Assembly: GCA_902604795.1 (NCBI GenBank)
Contig: CACKZV010000002.1
Location: 1 to 64,000, forward strand
Direction of reading: 5' to 3'
DNA from: an uncultured Pelagibacteraceae bacterium
GTDB taxonomy: Bacteria > Pseudomonadota > Alphaproteobacteria > Pelagibacterales > Pelagibacteraceae
DNA length: 64,000 nucleotides
The translations under genes were made by a program, and so were the position numbers. This document shows, in pieces, positions 61,010-64,000 of this stretch (the first letter of the stretch is position 1; each line of letters begins with the position of its first letter). The notes beneath the pieces were generated by a model. The model was not told the DNA's origin, did not search any database, and saw only the letters and a list, made by a program, of their open reading frames with translations.

Positions 61010-61926
61010 TGGGTATTTTCGAAAAGTTTAAATTAGGTTTTAAAAAAAGTGCTGATAGTATTTCCTCAGGGCTTAGAGATATAATAGTAAAAAAGGAAGT
61101 TGATGATGAAACTTTAAACAAAATAGAGGAATTTTTGATTAGTTCTGATGTTGGCATTGACGCTTCAGCTGAAATAAAAAATATTATCTCTCAAAAAAAA
61201 ATTGATCCTAAGAAAAATGCAGTTGAGGAGATAAATGCTATTTTAAAAGAATATATTTTAGAGTTAATGGTACCCTTAGAAAGAAAAGATTTTTTTGAAA
61301 ATAAAGAAAATTTAAACGTAACATTAATTTCTGGTGTAAATGGGGTAGGTAAGACGACCACTATCGGTAAAATTGGTAAAATATTTAAAGATAACGGCTC
61401 AGAAGTAATATTTTCTGCTTGTGATACCTTTAGGGCAGCAGCAATAGAGCAATTAGAATCTTGGTCTGATAAAATTGGAGCGACAATTATCAAATCAAAC
61501 CCAGGGTCTGACCCTGCTTCAGTAGCTTACAAGGCGATAGAACATGCAAAAAACAACAATATTAGACGGGTACTAATTGATACCGCTGGCAGATTGCAAA
61601 ATAAGAAAAATTTAATGGATGAATTCAAAAAAATTGCAAATGTTATAAAAAAAACAGATGAAAGTGCACCTCATGATGTTGTTTTAGTTCTAGATGCAAC
61701 CTCCGGGCAAAATATAATAAATCAACTTGAAGAATTTGATAAAATTATAAAAATTACTGGTTTAATTATGACAAAACTTGATGGGACAGCAAAAGGAGGA
61801 GTACTAATTGCAATTTCAAAAAAATATAAGGTTCCAATTTTAGGCCTTGGACTTGGAGAAAAAGAAGATGATTTACAAATTTTCAATGCTGAACAATTTG
61901 CAAATGCATTTACTCAATTTAATTAA
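61009..61926 (+). CDS. ftsY: SRP receptor FtsY
   Basis: 305 residues, the short form without a long acidic A domain. The NG domain has the P-loop GVNGVGKTT at ~105-113, DTFRAAA, DTAGR, TKLDGTAKGG and the C-terminal LGLGEKEDDLQIFN. It is the membrane receptor for SRP-bound ribosomes. It is one base from dapF, and only 1 kb from divergent ffh, placing both halves of the SRP system around one promoter region. Its end overlaps the next gene by 8 bp. Confidence 0.97.
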   Translation: MGIFEKFKLGFKKSADSISSGLRDIIVKKEVDDETLNKIEEFLISSDVGIDASAEIKNIISQKKIDPKKNAVEEINAILKEYILELMVPLERKDFFENKENLNVTLISGVNGVGKTTTIGKIGKIFKDNGSEVIFSACDTFRAAAIEQLESWSDKIGATIIKSNPGSDPASVAYKAIEHAKNNNIRRVLIDTAGRLQNKKNLMDEFKKIANVIKKTDESAPHDVVLVLDATSGQNIINQLEEFDKIIKITGLIMTKLDGTAKGGVLIAISKKYKVPILGLGLGEKEDDLQIFNAEQFANAFTQFN

Positions 61927-62479
61927 TTAGATTTTTAGAAATTAAAGGTTTTTCAATAGAACATTCAAAATTATTCTTATTTGTTTCATATCCACAGACT
62001 TTTGCATAACTTGAAATAATGAAATTTAGTTTCCCGTCATTCTCGAAATTTTTTAATTTTTTAGACTGAATATTATATTCTAGATTTTGATGAAAATTTT
62101 TTTTACCACTTACTAAAATTAAAGTATTATTATCTTTCATTAAATAATATGCAAAGTCCTCAGGAAAAACTGGATAGGTATAATTTTTTACAAGTTTTTT
62201 AACTTTTTTAGGAAACCATTCATATGTTAGTAAAGGGAGATCCTCTTTTGAATTATGATTATAAATATATAGATCTTGTGGATAATCATTAATATAATTT
62301 GCATCTTCTCCTCTAGCCAAAATGGCTTTGTCTCTTGTTTTGAAATATAATGTAAATTGACTATTATATGATTTCATTTTACCAACATAAAAATATTTAT
62401 TCCTAGTATCGTTGCTAATTTCAGCGTAAGAAAAATTTGAAAAAAAAATTACAATTAATATAGATAAAATTCTTGCCAT
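61919..62479 (-). CDS. Secreted protein of unknown function
   Basis: 186 residues. Residues 1-19 are a clear signal peptide (ILSILIVIFFSNFSYA, cleavage after YA likely). The rest is a tyrosine- and lysine-rich, beta-prone domain with two cysteines near the C-terminus (CGYET, FECSIE), possibly a disulfide in the periplasm. I do not recognise the family. It is transcribed after the alpha/beta hydrolase gene with a 49-bp gap and converges on ftsY. Confidence 0.7.
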   Translation of the reverse strand: MARILSILIVIFFSNFSYAEISNDTRNKYFYVGKMKSYNSQFTLYFKTRDKAILARGEDANYINDYPQDLYIYNHNSKEDLPLLTYEWFPKKVKKLVKNYTYPVFPEDFAYYLMKDNNTLILVSGKKNFHQNLEYNIQSKKLKNFENDGKLNFIISSYAKVCGYETNKNNFECSIEKPLISKNLIN

Positions 62480-62528
62480 ATATGACTTTAAAAATATAAA
62501 GTTGCTGAATATTTGTTTGAATTGTGTC

Positions 62529-63338
62529 TTAATTTAATTCTGTAATAAATAACTTAATTGAGTTTATGAGATTTTCGTTAAAATCCATCATATGATCATC
62601 ATTTTCAACAAAAAAATTTGATTTTTTTCCTCTAAATTTATCATAAATTTCTTTTCCCATTTTAAATGGCACAATTTTATCTTTCATACCATGCATTACA
62701 AGAATTGGAGATGTATTTTTATTCAATTTGCTAATCGAATTGTATTTATCTTTTAACAAATATTTAACTGGCAAATATGGATAATAACTTTTTGCTAGTG
62801 TTTCCATAGATGTGAACGGTGACTCTAATATCACACCACTAAAAGAATAATCTTGTGCTAGATTTAATGCAATTGCTGTACCCAACGACTCCCCGTACAA
62901 GATTATATTTTTATCTTCAATTTTCTTGGAATTTAGCCATTTCTTTGCTGCCAAAGCATCTTCATAAAGGCCTATTTCTGAAGGTTTTCCATCATTTCCA
63001 CTAAATCCCCTATAAGCAAATATCAAATAGTTAACATTCATTTTTGAGAGTTCATTTAATTTATAAATACGATTATCAAGTTTGCCAGCATTGCCATGAA
63101 AAAGTAATATAGTCTTATAATTTTCGTTCTTTTGAAAGTGCCATCCGACCAAACTACTTTCAGAGTTAATAAATACCTTTTCTATTTTGTGATTTAAAGG
63201 TCCCTCATCTAAATAATTATTTTCTCCTGGATGGTACAGAAGATTTCTTTGATAAAAAAAAATAAAAATGCAAATAAACGTATAAATTATTAATATTAAT
63301 AATAATATATTTGTTAGTGTCATTTTTTTATTAATCAT
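62529..63338 (-). CDS. Alpha/beta hydrolase (BEM46/YfhR-like, membrane-anchored)
   Basis: 269 residues. One N-terminal membrane segment (~8-30) is followed by YHPGE and then a Ser-Asp-His hydrolase fold: HGNAGK (oxyanion loop), nucleophile elbow YGESLGTAIA, Asp in GMKDKIVP and His in DDHMMDF. Related to eukaryotic ABHD13/BEM46; the substrate is unknown. It overlaps the MFS gene stop by 8 bp (ATGATTAA), so the two are probably coupled. Confidence 0.85.
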   Translation of the reverse strand: MINKKMTLTNILLLILIIYTFICIFIFFYQRNLLYHPGENNYLDEGPLNHKIEKVFINSESSLVGWHFQKNENYKTILLFHGNAGKLDNRIYKLNELSKMNVNYLIFAYRGFSGNDGKPSEIGLYEDALAAKKWLNSKKIEDKNIILYGESLGTAIALNLAQDYSFSGVILESPFTSMETLAKSYYPYLPVKYLLKDKYNSISKLNKNTSPILVMHGMKDKIVPFKMGKEIYDKFRGKKSNFFVENDDHMMDFNENLINSIKLFITELN

Positions 63339-64000
63339 TATTTCTATTTAGATAAATGAAAAAAATATAACTTAATATACAAAGAATTAAAAAAATTGAA
63401 AAAGAAATTCTATAACTACTTACAATATCAAATCCTTTAGAATTAAATAAGTCTATAAATAATCCAATACCCCATTGCATAAAGAATGTTCCTGAATGAA
63501 TAAATACATTATATGAAGTAAGTGACTTGCCTGCTAAATTTTGTGAAAAGTTTAAAGCTATTGCTGGTTGAGTTAGAGAAATTACAATTGAAGTCATAAT
63601 GTATATTGCAAATAAAAAAGCTCCAGCTTTAGGACCAAAAAAGATTATTAGAAAAAAAACAAAGTAACTTATTGGGAGTCCAAATTTAATAAGTTTAACA
63701 CTACTTATTCCATAATCAGAGAGTTTGGGGAGAATATATCCCCACAAAAAGTATGATGCTAACATAGTTACATTGATCCAAAACAAGCCTGTAGCACTTT
63801 GAAACGGAGAATACCCTGTAATATTTAGCATCCAAGGACCGGCCCAAAGCGTTTGGATTGCCTGTATACCGCCATAATTAATAAATGCTAATGGTATCAT
63901 ACTGATAAAAAACTTATTCCTCCAAATTTGTGCTAAACCTTTTTTTTCTTCATCAACAGTGAATTTTTCTTTCTGTTCCCAATTAGGAGTGAATAAGAAA
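63331..64000 (-). CDS. MFS permease, C-terminal part (cut by window edge)
   Basis: The frame is open from the right edge, about 222 codons visible. The first visible residues are a cytoplasmic stretch (WEQKEKFTVDEEKKG), which fits the central loop, then about six membrane helices up to the stop, i.e. the second half of a 12-helix MFS protein. The ATG at 63900 is internal. Substrate unknown. Confidence 0.75.
   Translation of the reverse strand, partial: FLFTPNWEQKEKFTVDEEKKGLAQIWRNKFFISMIPLAFINYGGIQAIQTLWAGPWMLNITGYSPFQSATGLFWINVTMLASYFLWGYILPKLSDYGISSVKLIKFGLPISYFVFFLIIFFGPKAGAFLFAIYIMTSIVISLTQPAIALNFSQNLAGKSLTSYNVFIHSGTFFMQWGIGLFIDLFNSKGFDIVSSYRISFSIFLILCILSYIFFIYLNRNND

Overview
The window looks like a chromosomal segment of a SAR11 / Candidatus Pelagibacter-type marine alphaproteobacterium. 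The base composition is very A+T rich. Coding density is extreme: no gap exceeds about 180 bases, and many neighbours overlap by 1-17 nt. The gene content is characteristic: a dmdABC DMSP-demethylation cluster, metX preceded by a SAM-II riboswitch, class I lysyl-tRNA synthetase, a RegA/ActR regulator, and an sdh-mmsA-mdh-sucCDAB-lpd supercluster. I saw no tRNA, rRNA, CRISPR, prophage or insertion sequence. This is core genome rather than an island.

Layout: 1-1492, the N-terminal part of polA (minus strand, cut by the window edge). 1543-3037, an orphan ABC ATPase converging on regA. 3181-7338, a four-gene polyamine operon (fold-III decarboxylase, deoxyhypusine-synthase-like speY, aguB, aguA) behind a hairpin-bearing leader. 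7340-10814 (minus), yhhQ, rpmB, pyrD and class I lysS. 10901-14466 (plus), trkH, ampG and an NlpC/P60 gene split by a frameshift in an A tract. 14463-16440 (minus), tyrA and hisC. 16537-19056 (plus), SAM-II riboswitch, metX, metW and gloB. 19122-25654 (plus), rplU, rpmA, obgE, proB, proA, nadD, rsfS, ctpA and rppH.

From 60024 down to 25643, 29 genes all run on the minus strand: ffh; rpsP-trmD-rplS; leuC-leuD-leuB; dmdC-dmdB-dmdA; asd; sdhC-sdhD-sdhA-sdhB; mmsA; mdh; sucC-sucD-sucA-sucB-lpd; a TPR/OGT-like protein; priA; and atpH-A-G-D-C. This block joins translation and secretion, leucine synthesis, DMSP catabolism, the oxidative half of the TCA cycle and the F1 ATP synthase. Divergent from ffh are dapF and ftsY (plus). 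The right edge carries a secreted protein of unknown function, an alpha/beta hydrolase and a truncated MFS permease (minus).

Metabolic logic (inference): DmdABC feeds DMSP-derived methylated sulfur and carbon into the cell. Asd and MetX supply the carbon skeleton for methionine, and MetX is under SAM-II control. The most interesting observations are: a structured ffh leader with mutually exclusive stems and a loop complementary to the start-codon region; an SdhD with no histidine at all, so the usual second haem-b ligand is missing; a nearly identical 27-bp repeat encoding the C-terminal tails of two ribosomal proteins (bS16 and bL19); a polyamine operon with a bacterial deoxyhypusine-synthase homologue; and a frameshift at an A_AAA_AAT sequence in the NlpC/P60 gene.
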